Origin: Lysobacter auxotrophicus
GTDB taxonomy: Bacteria; Pseudomonadota; Gammaproteobacteria; Xanthomonadales; Xanthomonadaceae
Length of the DNA: 64,000 bases
Assembly: GCF_027924565.1 (NCBI RefSeq)
Contig: NZ_AP027041.1
Span: 2,542,001-2,606,000 of the forward strand
Direction of reading: 5' to 3'
Part shown: positions 42,924-51,742 of the stretch, one piece after another
How positions within the stretch are numbered: the first letter of the stretch is position 1
Layout of the letters: the number at the start of each line of letters is the position of its first letter
Notes under the pieces: generated by a model
What the model was told of the DNA's origin: nothing
What the model saw: only the letters and a program-made list of their open reading frames with translations
Database searches by the model: none
Translations under genes and position numbers: made by a program

Positions 42924-44189
42924 ATGAACGAAGACGCCGCCCTGCTCGACCTTCGTCGCCGCGCACACGACGGCGCGCCTCAGGCGCTGTACCAGCTGGC
43001 CTCGGCGCTGGTCGCACGGCACGAGCTGGACGAAGCGTTCACCCTGCACCGCCGCGCAGCGGAAGCCGGACTGGCGAACGCGCAGATCGAATACGCCCGC
43101 ATGCTGATGTACGGCGTCGGCTGCGATGCGGAACCCGTGCGCGCGGCCGAGTGGCTGCTGCGCGCCGAATCGGCGGGAAGCCCGATCGCGTCGTATTTCC
43201 TGGCGCTGATGTCGCTCGGCGGGCGCACGCTGCCGCGCGATGGACGCATCAACGAGCGCGTGCTGCGTGCCGTGCGCGCCGATTACCCGCCCGCCCTGCG
43301 CGCGGCTGCGGTGCACTTCGGTCGCAAGGCCGATCCCGCCGACCAGCTGCGCTGCCTGCAACTGCTCGAACGCGGCGCCGGGTTGGGCGACGTGGTCGCG
43401 GCGCGGCTGCTGGTCGAGCGCATGAGGCGCGGCGAAGGCGACACGCCACAGCCCGAAGCCGCCGCCGATCTGCGCGCGCAGTTGCAGGCGATCGGCATCG
43501 GGCCGTTGCCGGAGATCGTGGTGCCGGACTACGCGCCGAACGCCTCCGCGCCGGGCGTGCTGTCGATGGAAGACGTGCTGCAGCCTGTCGCGCTCACGGC
43601 GCAATCCGCGCGCCCGAACGTCGCAACCGTCGACGGCCTGCTCAGCGCCGAGGAATGCCGGCTGCTGATCGCCAATGCCCAAACGCATCTGCAGCGCTCG
43701 CGCACGGTCGATCCGGAAACGGGATTGCCGTTCGAGCAAGAGATCCGCACCAGCAGCGACGCCGCCTTCGACGCGATCCTGGAAGACCTTGCGCTGCGCT
43801 GCGTGCAACTGCGCATGGCCTCCGCCGCCGGGTTGCCGCTGGATCATGCCGAGCACCTGGTGGTGCTGCGCTACGAACCCGGCCAGGAGTATCGTCCGCA
43901 TCGCGATTACCGCCCGCCCAGTTCGATCGAACGCGATCGCCCCGACGCCGGCAATCGCCTGCGCACCATCTGCGTGTACCTCAACACGGTCGAGGCCGGT
44001 GGGCAGACCGAGTTTCCGGTTGCCGGGCTCAAGGTCGAACCGCGGCCGGGGCGCGCGGTGGTGTTCGAGAACCTGCACGCCGACGGCACGCCCGACCCGG
44101 ATTCGCTGCACGCGGGGCTTCCCGTGGAGCGCGGGGAGAAATGGCTGGCGACGCTCTGGCTGCGGCAGGCCCCGTACCGGCGCTTCTGA
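42924..44189 (+). CDS. Sel1-repeat / prolyl 4-hydroxylase-like 2OG-Fe(II) oxygenase fusion
   Basis: A 421-residue protein. The N-terminal ~190 residues are Sel1/TPR-like alpha-repeats (LASALVARHELDEAFTLHRRAAEAGLANAQ, ARMLMYGVGCDAEPVRAAEWLLRAESAG). The C-terminal ~190 residues are a P4H-type dioxygenase: YEPGQEYRPHRDYR contains the iron-binding H-x-D, ICVYLNTVEAGGQTEFP the usual strand, GRAVVFENL the jelly-roll strand, and DSLHAGLPVERGEKWLATLWLR the second His and the 2-oxoglutarate Lys. No signal peptide, so cytoplasmic. Substrate unknown; the repeats may choose a protein target. Confidence 0.85.
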   Translation: MNEDAALLDLRRRAHDGAPQALYQLASALVARHELDEAFTLHRRAAEAGLANAQIEYARMLMYGVGCDAEPVRAAEWLLRAESAGSPIASYFLALMSLGGRTLPRDGRINERVLRAVRADYPPALRAAAVHFGRKADPADQLRCLQLLERGAGLGDVVAARLLVERMRRGEGDTPQPEAAADLRAQLQAIGIGPLPEIVVPDYAPNASAPGVLSMEDVLQPVALTAQSARPNVATVDGLLSAEECRLLIANAQTHLQRSRTVDPETGLPFEQEIRTSSDAAFDAILEDLALRCVQLRMASAAGLPLDHAEHLVVLRYEPGQEYRPHRDYRPPSSIERDRPDAGNRLRTICVYLNTVEAGGQTEFPVAGLKVEPRPGRAVVFENLHADGTPDPDSLHAGLPVERGEKWLATLWLRQAPYRRF

Positions 44190-44393
44190 ACGGAAGTTAC
44201 TGAACGGGCGGCGCCCTCCAAGCCGTCCGTCGGCATGCCTGTCCCTCCCGGCCGATTGGATTAGACTGTCGCGCCTGCGGCGGGGTCATGGACCCCACTT
44301 GCAGCGGCATTTCCATTTCGATTCAACGACTTACCCATCACAGTTGGCGTAAAGCGCGACGCGCAACCTCTCGCGCCAACAGCGGAGCACCCG

Positions 44394-45497
44394 ATGATTT
44401 TCGAAACGCTGGACACCTTCGGCCACGAGCAGGTCGTGTTTTGCCACAACAAGGACGCGGGCCTGAAGGCCATCATCGCGATCCACAACACCGTGCTCGG
44501 TCCGGCCCTCGGCGGTACGCGCATGTGGCCGTACAAGACCGAGCAGGACGCGCTCAACGACGTGCTCCGCCTCTCGCGCGGCATGACCTACAAGAACGCG
44601 GTCGCCGGCCTGAACATCGGCGGCGGCAAGGCGGTGATCATCGGTGATCCGGCCGCCGACAAGTCCGAGGCGCTGTTCCGCGCGTTCGGCCAGTTCGTCG
44701 AATCGCTGGGCGGCCGCTACATCACGGCCGAAGACGTCGGCATCGACGTCAACGACATGGAATACGTGTACCGCGAGACCGAGTACGTCACCGGCGTGCA
44801 CCAGGTCCACGGCGGTTCGGGCGACCCGTCGCCGTTCACCGCGTACGGCACGCTGCAGGGCCTGATGGCCACGCTGAACAAGCGCTTCGGCGACGAGGAA
44901 GTCGGCAAGTACTCCTACGCCGTGCAGGGCCTGGGCCATGTCGGCATGGAGTTCGTGAAGCTGCTCAAGGAGCGCGGCGCGAAGATCTTCGCAACCGACA
45001 TCAACAAGGGCCTGGTCGACAAGGCCGTTTCGGAATACGGCGTGGAAGCCGTGGGCCTGGACGAGATCTACGACGTGCCGGCCGATGTGTACTCGCCGTG
45101 CGCGCTGGGCGGCACCGTCAACGAAGGCACCCTGCCCCGCCTGAAGGCCAAGGTCATCTGCGGCGCGGCCAACAACCAGCTGGCCAACAACGCCATCGGC
45201 GACGAAGTGGCCAAGCGCGGCATCCTGTACGCACCGGACTACGCGGTGAACGCGGGCGGTGTGATGAACGTGGCGCTGGAACTCGACGGCTACAACCGCG
45301 AGCGCGCCATGCGCATGATGCGCACGATCTACCACAACCTCGCGCGCATCTTCGAGATCGCCGAGCGTGACGCGATCCCGACCTACCGCGCGGCCGACCG
45401 CCTGGCGGAAGAGCGCATCACCGCGATCGGCAAGCTGAAGCTGCCGCTGGGCCGTTCGGCTCCGCGCTTCCAGGGGCGCATCCGCGGCGGGCATTAA
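44394..45497 (+). CDS. ldh: Leucine dehydrogenase (Glu/Leu/Phe/Val dehydrogenase family)
   Basis: A 367-residue NAD-dependent amino acid dehydrogenase. The dehydrogenase signature with catalytic Lys is in GMTYKNAVAGLNIGGGKAVI, substrate-side GPALGGTRMW precedes it, and AEDVGID carries the conserved Asp. The NAD-binding motif is AVQGLGHVGM and NAGGVMNVALE follows. Length matches leucine dehydrogenases (about 360). It would deaminate leucine, isoleucine and valine to their keto acids, the first step before the acyl-CoA genes found further on. GGAG precedes the ATG. Followed by a strong terminator. Confidence 0.92.
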   Translation: MIFETLDTFGHEQVVFCHNKDAGLKAIIAIHNTVLGPALGGTRMWPYKTEQDALNDVLRLSRGMTYKNAVAGLNIGGGKAVIIGDPAADKSEALFRAFGQFVESLGGRYITAEDVGIDVNDMEYVYRETEYVTGVHQVHGGSGDPSPFTAYGTLQGLMATLNKRFGDEEVGKYSYAVQGLGHVGMEFVKLLKERGAKIFATDINKGLVDKAVSEYGVEAVGLDEIYDVPADVYSPCALGGTVNEGTLPRLKAKVICGAANNQLANNAIGDEVAKRGILYAPDYAVNAGGVMNVALELDGYNRERAMRMMRTIYHNLARIFEIAERDAIPTYRAADRLAEERITAIGKLKLPLGRSAPRFQGRIRGGH

Positions 45498-45527
45498 TTC
45501 CGTCTTGCGGTTCGGACTGATGTCGAG

Positions 45528-45559
45528 AACGCCCGGCTTGTCCGGGCGTTTTCTTTTTT
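45528..45559 (+). terminator. Intrinsic terminator of leucine dehydrogenase
   Basis: AACGCCCGG, loop CTTGT, CCGGGCGTT, then TTCTTTTTTC. A perfect nine-base stem with a T-run, 31 bases after the stop codon. The rest of the 45498-45894 gap holds repeats (GTCATCCCCGCG at 45598 and 45619-45645; TGGATTCCCGCCTTCGCGGG at 45692-45720) and no gene. Confidence 0.88.
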
Positions 45560-45597
45560 CCGCTTGGGTGCGCCGATGCGTCGCGGTGTTCTTTACC

Positions 45598-45720
45598 GTC
45601 ATCCCCGCGTTCTTTACCGTCATCCCCGCGCAGGCGGGGATCCATGCATCCGACGTATCACCTCCTACGAATGGCGTGATGCGCTTGCAGTTGGATTCCC
45701 GCCTTCGCGGGAATGACGCG
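45598..45720. repeat. GTCATCCCCGCG...GCGGGAATGAC inverted repeat set
   Basis: Two direct copies of a CTTTACCGTCATCCCCGCG arm (45591 and 45612) are followed by CAGGCGGGGATCC and, 48 bases later, by the inverse TTCCCGCCTTCGCGGGAATGAC. A relative of the GTCATCCCGGCGAAGG repeats, in a variant form. It lies between the leucine dehydrogenase terminator and the carbonic anhydrase gene. Confidence 0.6.
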
Positions 45721-45894
45721 CAAAGGTGACGTTCGAGCCAGACCGCTTGCGTCCGGCGTCCGCCGGGCTGACGGAATAACGGGGCGCTGGATACCACCAA
45801 AGTCACCGACAAACGGCTCTTTTTTCAGGCGATTCCGAAAGACGCAGCAAGTCCGTCGGCGCACAGTGGCCTTCCCCCCATCGGAGTCGCCGCC

Positions 45895-46602
45895 ATGCGC
45901 ATCGCCCTTCCCCTTGCCGCGCTGTTCCTCACTGCCGCCTTCGTCGCGCATGCCGGCGACGGCCGCATCGACTACGACCATCAGGACCAGTGGCAATCCG
46001 CGCACGACATGGCGCAGTCGCCCATCGACATCGTCACGCATGACGCCGTCTCCGCACGCGACGACGAGCCGCAGGCGCTGGTGTTCGAGCACACGCACGC
46101 GCCGATGGAAGCCGTCGACAACGGCCACGCGGTGGAAGTCGAAACCCATTCGACGCAGGCCACGATCCGCGGCCGCCACTTCACGCTGGCGCAGTTCCAT
46201 TTCCACGCCGCGAGCGAACACACCCTCGACGGCAAGCACTACCCGCTCGAAGGCCATTACGTGTTCAAGGCGCAGGACGGCCGGCTCGCCGTGGTCGGCG
46301 TGATGTACGAAGCGGGCAAGCCGAACGCGCAGGCGCAGGCGGTGCTCGACAACCTCGCGCACGCGAAGCACGCGCCGGAAGAGGTCGACATCGACGCGCT
46401 ACTGCCGGCGAACCGCGGCTACTACCACTACCTGGGCTCGCTGACGACGCCGCCGCTCACCGAGAACGTCGAGTGGTACGTGCTGCCGACGCCGGTCGCG
46501 ATGTCGCGCAGGCAGATCGACGCGTTCCTGGCGCACTACCGCCACAACAACCGCAACGTGCAGCCGCTGAACGGCCGTCCGCTGGTGCATTCCGAAGGCT
46601 GA
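45895..46602 (+). CDS. Periplasmic alpha-type carbonic anhydrase
   Basis: A 235-residue protein with a signal peptide (MRIALPLAALFLTAAFVAHAG). Zinc-binding histidines are in LAQFHFHAASEHTLDG (H-x-H and a following His), and the substrate region is GSLTTPPLTENVEWYVL. Both are diagnostic of alpha-carbonic anhydrases. It would interconvert CO2 and bicarbonate in the periplasm. Length is standard. ATG at 45895 after GGAGTCGCCGCC. No other carbon-dioxide genes nearby. Confidence 0.93.
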   Translation: MRIALPLAALFLTAAFVAHAGDGRIDYDHQDQWQSAHDMAQSPIDIVTHDAVSARDDEPQALVFEHTHAPMEAVDNGHAVEVETHSTQATIRGRHFTLAQFHFHAASEHTLDGKHYPLEGHYVFKAQDGRLAVVGVMYEAGKPNAQAQAVLDNLAHAKHAPEEVDIDALLPANRGYYHYLGSLTTPPLTENVEWYVLPTPVAMSRRQIDAFLAHYRHNNRNVQPLNGRPLVHSEG

Positions 46603-46791
46603 TCGCGACCGCACGCCCGCTCTGGCGCGCCCCGCACCGTTGCGTACGGTGGCGGGGCGCGCTGCTTTCCAGGCCCTTGGCCCGGCGGTTTTATTGCACC
46701 GCACGACGACCGTTTCACCGCGCGCCCCTAGAATTGACGCATCGCGCGTCGGCCTGCCACGCGTCCTCCTTCCGCCACACACAGGATTCCC

Positions 46792-47949
46792 ATGCGCCCT
46801 TTCCCTCTCGGTGACGAAATCGATGCCCTGCGCGATGCCGTGCGACGTTTCGCCGAGGCCGAGATCGCACCGCGCGCAGCGCAGATCGACGAGGAGAACT
46901 GGTTCCCGCAGGACCTGTGGCCGAAGCTCGGCGAAATGGGCCTGCTCGGCATGACCGTCCCGGGCGAATACGGCGGCAGCGACATGGGCTACCTCGCGCA
47001 CCTGGTCGCGATGGAAGAGATCTCGCGCGCGTCCGGTTCGGTGGGCCTGAGCTACGGCGCGCATTCGAATCTGTGCGTGAGCAACCTCTACGCGAACGGC
47101 ACGCAAGCGCAGCGCCAGAAGTACCTGCCGAAGCTGTGCAGCGGCGAATGGAAGGGCGCGCTGGCGATGAGCGAGCCGGGTGCGGGTTCGGACGTGGTCG
47201 GTTCGATGAGCTGCCGCGCCGAGCTTCGCGATGGCGTGTGGGTCGCCAACGGCAACAAGATGTGGATCACCAACGGCCCCGAGGCCGACGTGCTCATCGT
47301 CTACATGCGCACCGCCGGCAAGGACGCGGGCAGCCAGTGCATGACGGCGTTCCTCGTCGAGAAGGGCATGAAGGGTTTCTCCACCGCGCAGAAGCTCGAC
47401 AAGTTCGGCATGCGCGGCTCCAACACCTGCGAGTTGGTGTTCGAGGACTGCGAGATTCCGGCCGAAAACGTGCTGGGCGAAGTGAACCGCGGCGTGAAGG
47501 TGCTGATGAGCGGCCTCAACACCGAGCGGCTCGTGCTGACCGGCGGGCCGATCGGGCTGATGCAGGCCGCGCTCGACATCTCCCTGCCCTACGTGCGCGA
47601 GCGCAAGCAGTTCAACGCGGCCATCGGCACCTTCGGGCTGATGCAGGGCAAGATCGCCGACATGTACACCGCGCTGCAGTCCAGCCGCGCGTTCGCCTAC
47701 CAGGTGGGCCGCGATTTCGACGCGGGCCATCGCAGCCGCGTCGATGCGGCCTCGTGCCTGCTGCATGCGTCCGAAGCGGCAGTGCAGGTCGCGCTGGAAG
47801 GCATCCAGGCACTGGGTGGCAACGGCTACATCAACGAATTCCCGACCGGCCGCATCCTGCGCGACGCGAAGCTCTACGCCATCGGCGCGGGCACCAACGA
47901 GATCCGTCGCATGCTGATCGGCCGAGAGTTGTTCGAAGAGCGGCATTGA
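46792..47949 (+). CDS. Isovaleryl-CoA dehydrogenase
   Basis: A 385-residue acyl-CoA dehydrogenase. The signature [17 protein letters not shown] and [16 protein letters not shown] are typical; [35 protein letters not shown] is the C-terminal signature. The glutamate of [12 protein letters not shown] at the position used by isovaleryl-CoA dehydrogenase, and not at the C-terminal GTNEIRR alone, supports the isovaleryl/isobutyryl group. It takes electrons to ETF and makes 3-methylcrotonyl-CoA from isovaleryl-CoA, the third step of leucine breakdown. AGGA precedes the ATG. Followed by a bidirectional terminator. Confidence 0.88.
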   Translation: MRPFPLGDEIDALRDAVRRFAEAEIAPRAAQIDEENWFPQDLWPKLGEMGLLGMTVPGEYGGSDMGYLAHLVAMEEISRASGSVGLSYGAHSNLCVSNLYANGTQAQRQKYLPKLCSGEWKGALAMSEPGAGSDVVGSMSCRAELRDGVWVANGNKMWITNGPEADVLIVYMRTAGKDAGSQCMTAFLVEKGMKGFSTAQKLDKFGMRGSNTCELVFEDCEIPAENVLGEVNRGVKVLMSGLNTERLVLTGGPIGLMQAALDISLPYVRERKQFNAAIGTFGLMQGKIADMYTALQSSRAFAYQVGRDFDAGHRSRVDAASCLLHASEAAVQVALEGIQALGGNGYINEFPTGRILRDAKLYAIGAGTNEIRRMLIGRELFEERH

Positions 47950-47988
47950 GCCGATCTGCCCGCCTCGGCGGTGTGCACTGAAAACAGA

Positions 47989-48014
47989 ACGGCCGCCCTG
48001 GGGCGGCCGTTTTG
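47989..48014. terminator. Bidirectional terminator between isovaleryl-CoA dehydrogenase and autotransporter
   Basis: ACGGCCGCC, loop CTGGG or CTGG, GGCGGCCGT, then TTTTGC on the plus strand; AAAACAGAACGG gives a weaker T-run on the minus strand. Separates convergent genes ending at 47949 and 48026. Confidence 0.82.
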
Positions 48015-48025
48015 CTATCGGTGGA

Positions 48026-50929
48026 TCAGAACCCCGCAGACCAGTTGAGCATCGCCTGCGTCCAGGTCTGGCCGTGGTCGTTGCGTGCATCGAGGTCGAG
48101 GCTCAGGCGGCTGCCGTTGCGCAACCACGTGCCGACGCCGAAGCCGAGCACGCCGACATCGCGATCGAGCGCCCCGCCCACGATCGGCGACCACACGTCG
48201 AGCGCGGTGAAACGCGCCTGGACGTCGCCGCCGGACTGCGACAGCAGGCGCTGCCATTCCATGCGCGCCTGCAGGTCCCACTGCGCCGAACCGATGCTCC
48301 ACTGCGTCGCATAGCGCGCGCCGAGCAGCGCCTGGCTGACGCGCATCGACGAGCCGTCGGCGCTCAAGCCGAAACCGGATGCGCCGTTCTCGCTGAAACC
48401 GTCGCGCTCGAGCTGGAGGTTCTGCACGCCGACGTACGGCGTGATGCGGCCTTCGCCGACGTGCATCGGCAGGCCGGCCTGCATGCCGACGCTCGCGTAG
48501 CGCTGCGCGTAATCGGTTCCGAGGCGGAACGCGTCGACGCCGAGCAGCACGTCGCGACGCGTCCAGCGCTGCATGCGTCCGACGGCGAGACTGCCGAGCA
48601 GGTAGCCCTGCCCCAGGTCGTAGCTGGCGTAGAACTGCGCTTCGAGCTGGCGGTTGTGTTCGCGATCGAAGCGTTGTTCGTGATGCGCCCAGCCTTCGGT
48701 CTGCGCGAGCGCGGCGCCGACGGTAAGCGCGCCGAGGCGGCGATCCTGGCCGGCCATCCAGCCTTCGGCCTGCATGTCGAAACGCGCGAGCGCACGCTGC
48801 GAGTCCAGGTCGTCGAACCAGGCGCCGCCGAGCGGCGCCTCCTGCAGCGCGTCGATACGCGATTCCAGCGCGCGACGGTTGCCTTCGATCGCCATCATCG
48901 CGAATGAAGCGTCGGCGACGTGCAGTTCGCCGGAGAGGCTGGCGAGCGAACGTTCCGCCGCGGCGGCGTCGGGCGTGCCCTGGAAGGCGATCGCGCCGGC
49001 GAGCACGTCGTTGCTGGCGCCTTCGCCGTTGGCGATGCTCGCGTCGATCTGGTCCATCGCACCTTCCATGCGCTGCGCGCTGGACAGCGAGGTGGCCGTC
49101 AGCCCGAGCGAGGACGCGGTGGTGGCGACATCGGCACGCGACAGCAGCAGCGAGACGTCGGTCGCCGCATACGCGACGGAACCGGCGACGAACGGCGACC
49201 ACGTGACCGTCGCGAACGTGCCGCTCACGGAGGCGGCATTGAGGAAGGTCTCGCGCGTGGGCGTGTTGATGCTCGGCGTGGCGATGATGTAGTTCGGCGC
49301 GCGGCCGGTCAGTCGCAGTTCGCCGCCCAGGGTCGCCGTGCCGGACACGTCCAGGTGCGCGCCGATCTGCAGTTCCATCGCGCCGCTGGCGTTGTTGCGC
49401 AAGCTCGACATGGCGTACGTCGCGCCCTGCGCGGTATCGCCGCCGAGGAATTCGATGGTGCCGGAGTTGTCGAGCGAGCCGACGTTGGCCGACACCGGAT
49501 TGCCCTGCAGGCCTGCGCGAAGGCGAAGGCGTCCGCTGCCCTGCACGGTCGCGCCGCCCGGCATCGCACGCTGCACTTCGAGGATGCCTGCCTCGACCGT
49601 GGTGCGGCCGGTGTAGGTGTTGGCGCCGGTCAGCGCGAGCGTGCCCGCGCCGCGCTTGCGAAGCCCGCCGCTGCCGGCGATGGGATTGCTCCACGGACGG
49701 CTGGTACCGCCGACGTCGACCGACACCTCGCCCCAGTCGAAACGACCCGGTCCGTTGATCGCGCGGCCGACGTTGAGCAGGCCGTAGCCGAAGATGCCGT
49801 CCGGCCCCGGCGTACCGAGGTCCGTCGCGGTGCCGAGCAGCGTCTGCCGCACCAGGTCGTTGGTGAAGTACGGGAAGGCCTGCCACACCAGCGCCGCCGC
49901 ACCCGACACCTGCGGCGCGGCGAACGACGTGCCCGAGCCCTTCCAGTACGTGGGCGCAGTCGGGCCGTCGGTGGCCCCGGTGAACACCGTCGTGCCCGGG
50001 GCCGCGAGGCAGTAACGCACCGCGATGCCGCATGCGTTCGCGTAGACGGCGCCGTCCGGACCGACGTCGAGCTGCTGCACGTTGTTCGGATTGACCGCGG
50101 TCACCGCGAGCCAGCCGCGTTCCAGGTCCGCCGCCGGCAACGTGCCGTTCGGGCCCGGCTGGCTTGGCAGTCCGGCCATGCTGTCGGGGTTCGCGCGCGC
50201 GTCGTTGCCGGTGGCGAAGACCACCAGGCCGTTGTTGCCCAGCACGAAGGGGCGGTACTCGTCGGCGATCGGATTGGTCGCGACGGTGTTGGTCCAGTAC
50301 AGGCCGCCCCAGGAGTTGTTCATGATCCGCACGCCGCTGCTGATCAGCTGCTGGTGGATCTCGCGCAGGCCCAGTTCGCCATCGACTTCATTGCCCTGTC
50401 CACTGCCGTCATCGCTCGGCGGCTTGTCGGCGAGGATGCGCGCCGACACGATCTGCGCGCCGGGCGCGATACCGCCAGGCCACGCACCGAACGGCGTACC
50501 GGCGGCGAGCTGCGCGACTTCCGTTCCGTGGCCGAGCACGTCATCGACCTGCAGGTTGTTCGGCGGGGACGACACGTAGTTGAAGTTCGCCACCACGCGC
50601 GGCGCGAGCGCCGGGTGGTTGCGCATCACGCCGCTGTCGAGCACGCCGATGCGCAGCCCTGCGCCGGTGAAACCGGCCTGGTGCGCCGGCGCCGTGTTGG
50701 TCAGTGCGATGTGCTGGCTGTAGGCGGGATTGGGCGTGCTGACCACGGGCGCGGTGGGCGTCGTGGGAGGGGGCGTCGTCGGCGCAGTCGGAGGTTGCGG
50801 CCCGTACAGCGGCGGCGTTTCGCGAACGTTGCCGCCACCACCGCCGCCACAGGCGGCAAGACCCATCAGCCCCGTGCACAGCAGGACGCTGCGCATCGCG
50901 GTCACCAATTCCTTCTGCGTGTATTGCAT
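48026..50929 (-). CDS. Lipoprotein-type subtilisin autotransporter (S8 protease, SphB1/NalP-like)
   Basis: A 967-residue protein. The signal ends in a lipobox, GLMGLAACGGGGGG (C27), which makes it a surface lipoprotein autotransporter like SphB1 or NalP. The S8 catalytic triad is complete: D98 in GVLDSGVM, H134 in DVLGHGTEVAQ and S335 in GSGTSFAAPQVSG, with N242 in VFATGND. After the protease comes a beta-helix-like passenger with an autotransporter-associated repeat (LALTGANTYTGRTTVEAGIL). The last ~270 residues are a beta-barrel ending in LNWSAGF, a typical terminal aromatic. It would be anchored on the cell surface and process other surface proteins. GGGGAG precedes the ATG. Confidence 0.92.
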   Translation of the reverse strand: MQYTQKELVTAMRSVLLCTGLMGLAACGGGGGGNVRETPPLYGPQPPTAPTTPPPTTPTAPVVSTPNPAYSQHIALTNTAPAHQAGFTGAGLRIGVLDSGVMRNHPALAPRVVANFNYVSSPPNNLQVDDVLGHGTEVAQLAAGTPFGAWPGGIAPGAQIVSARILADKPPSDDGSGQGNEVDGELGLREIHQQLISSGVRIMNNSWGGLYWTNTVATNPIADEYRPFVLGNNGLVVFATGNDARANPDSMAGLPSQPGPNGTLPAADLERGWLAVTAVNPNNVQQLDVGPDGAVYANACGIAVRYCLAAPGTTVFTGATDGPTAPTYWKGSGTSFAAPQVSGAAALVWQAFPYFTNDLVRQTLLGTATDLGTPGPDGIFGYGLLNVGRAINGPGRFDWGEVSVDVGGTSRPWSNPIAGSGGLRKRGAGTLALTGANTYTGRTTVEAGILEVQRAMPGGATVQGSGRLRLRAGLQGNPVSANVGSLDNSGTIEFLGGDTAQGATYAMSSLRNNASGAMELQIGAHLDVSGTATLGGELRLTGRAPNYIIATPSINTPTRETFLNAASVSGTFATVTWSPFVAGSVAYAATDVSLLLSRADVATTASSLGLTATSLSSAQRMEGAMDQIDASIANGEGASNDVLAGAIAFQGTPDAAAAERSLASLSGELHVADASFAMMAIEGNRRALESRIDALQEAPLGGAWFDDLDSQRALARFDMQAEGWMAGQDRRLGALTVGAALAQTEGWAHHEQRFDREHNRQLEAQFYASYDLGQGYLLGSLAVGRMQRWTRRDVLLGVDAFRLGTDYAQRYASVGMQAGLPMHVGEGRITPYVGVQNLQLERDGFSENGASGFGLSADGSSMRVSQALLGARYATQWSIGSAQWDLQARMEWQRLLSQSGGDVQARFTALDVWSPIVGGALDRDVGVLGFGVGTWLRNGSRLSLDLDARNDHGQTWTQAMLNWSAGF

Positions 50930-51064
50930 GACGCTCCCCGTAAAGATCGCATCGCTCCCCAGCGATCGCGAAAAACGAGTATTGACCCAAACCGGATCGT
51001 CCACAATCGGTACGCACGATCCGGTGATGAGATCCACGCCACACGCCACAATTCGCGCACATCG

Positions 51065-51685
51065 ATGAACGCCATGAACGCGCTCCACACCCGGTCCCTG
51101 CGCCGCGACGACTGGACCACGATCGAAACGCTGTTCGGCCCGCGCGGCGCATGCGGCGGCTGCTGGTGCATGTGGTGGCGCGTGCCGATGGGTGGACGCA
51201 CGTGGGACGCGGCGAAGGGCGAACCCAACCGCGCCGCGTTTCGCAAACTGGTCAACTCGGGGAAGGCATCGGGCGTGCTCGCCTTCCATGGGGACGAGCC
51301 GGTCGGCTGGTGCGCCATCGGTCCGCGCGCGGACTTCCCGCGTGTCGAGCGAAGCAAGGCGCTGGTGCGCCCATGGTCGCCCGCGACGTGGTCGCTCAAC
51401 TGTCTGTATGTCCCCGCGCCGTGGCGGGGCCGGGGCGTGGCGCGGGCGCTGGTGGCCGGCGCCATCGACCTGGCACGGCAGCAGGGGGCTGAGGAAGTGG
51501 AGGCCTACCCGCAATCGCTCGATCCCGGCGAGCGTCAGGGCGGCGCGTTCGTCTGGACGGGCGTTCCTTCCCTTTATGAGCCGTTGGGGTTCCAGCGACA
51601 GGGGCCGCCCGGGCGCGGTCGGGCGCTTTACCTGCTGAAGCTCGCCCGACCCCGGTTTGCCGCGGCGCAGCACGCCCCCGCATAA
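51065..51685 (+). CDS. GNAT family N-acetyltransferase
   Basis: A 206-residue GNAT protein. The acetyl-CoA-binding segment is CLYVPAPWRGRGVARALVAGAIDLARQQG, with the R-G-x-G-x-A motif. Earlier strands are WCAIGPRADF and SGVLAFHGDEPVG. The N-terminal GPRGACGGCWCMWWRVP is Cys/Trp-rich, typical of a poorly described GNAT subgroup that includes antibiotic-resistance-like proteins. Substrate unknown. Divergent from the autotransporter with 135 bases between start codons. Confidence 0.87.
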   Translation: MNAMNALHTRSLRRDDWTTIETLFGPRGACGGCWCMWWRVPMGGRTWDAAKGEPNRAAFRKLVNSGKASGVLAFHGDEPVGWCAIGPRADFPRVERSKALVRPWSPATWSLNCLYVPAPWRGRGVARALVAGAIDLARQQGAEEVEAYPQSLDPGERQGGAFVWTGVPSLYEPLGFQRQGPPGRGRALYLLKLARPRFAAAQHAPA

Positions 51686-51742
51686 TCGGCGGGTTCCGGC
51701 CCGCGCCGGCGCGGTCACAGTCCGTCTTCTGCTGGAGTTCCC

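Noticed and set aside
39994-42927. A 977-residue open frame on the plus strand opposite icmF
   Set aside because: It is the antisense shadow of the mutase gene, kept open by the high GC. The reading has no recognisable domain, and the mutase on the other strand is complete.
48920-51065. Long upstream extension of the GNAT frame opposite the autotransporter
   Set aside because: The GNAT domain begins at MNAMNALHTR (51065). Everything before it is antisense to the protease gene.
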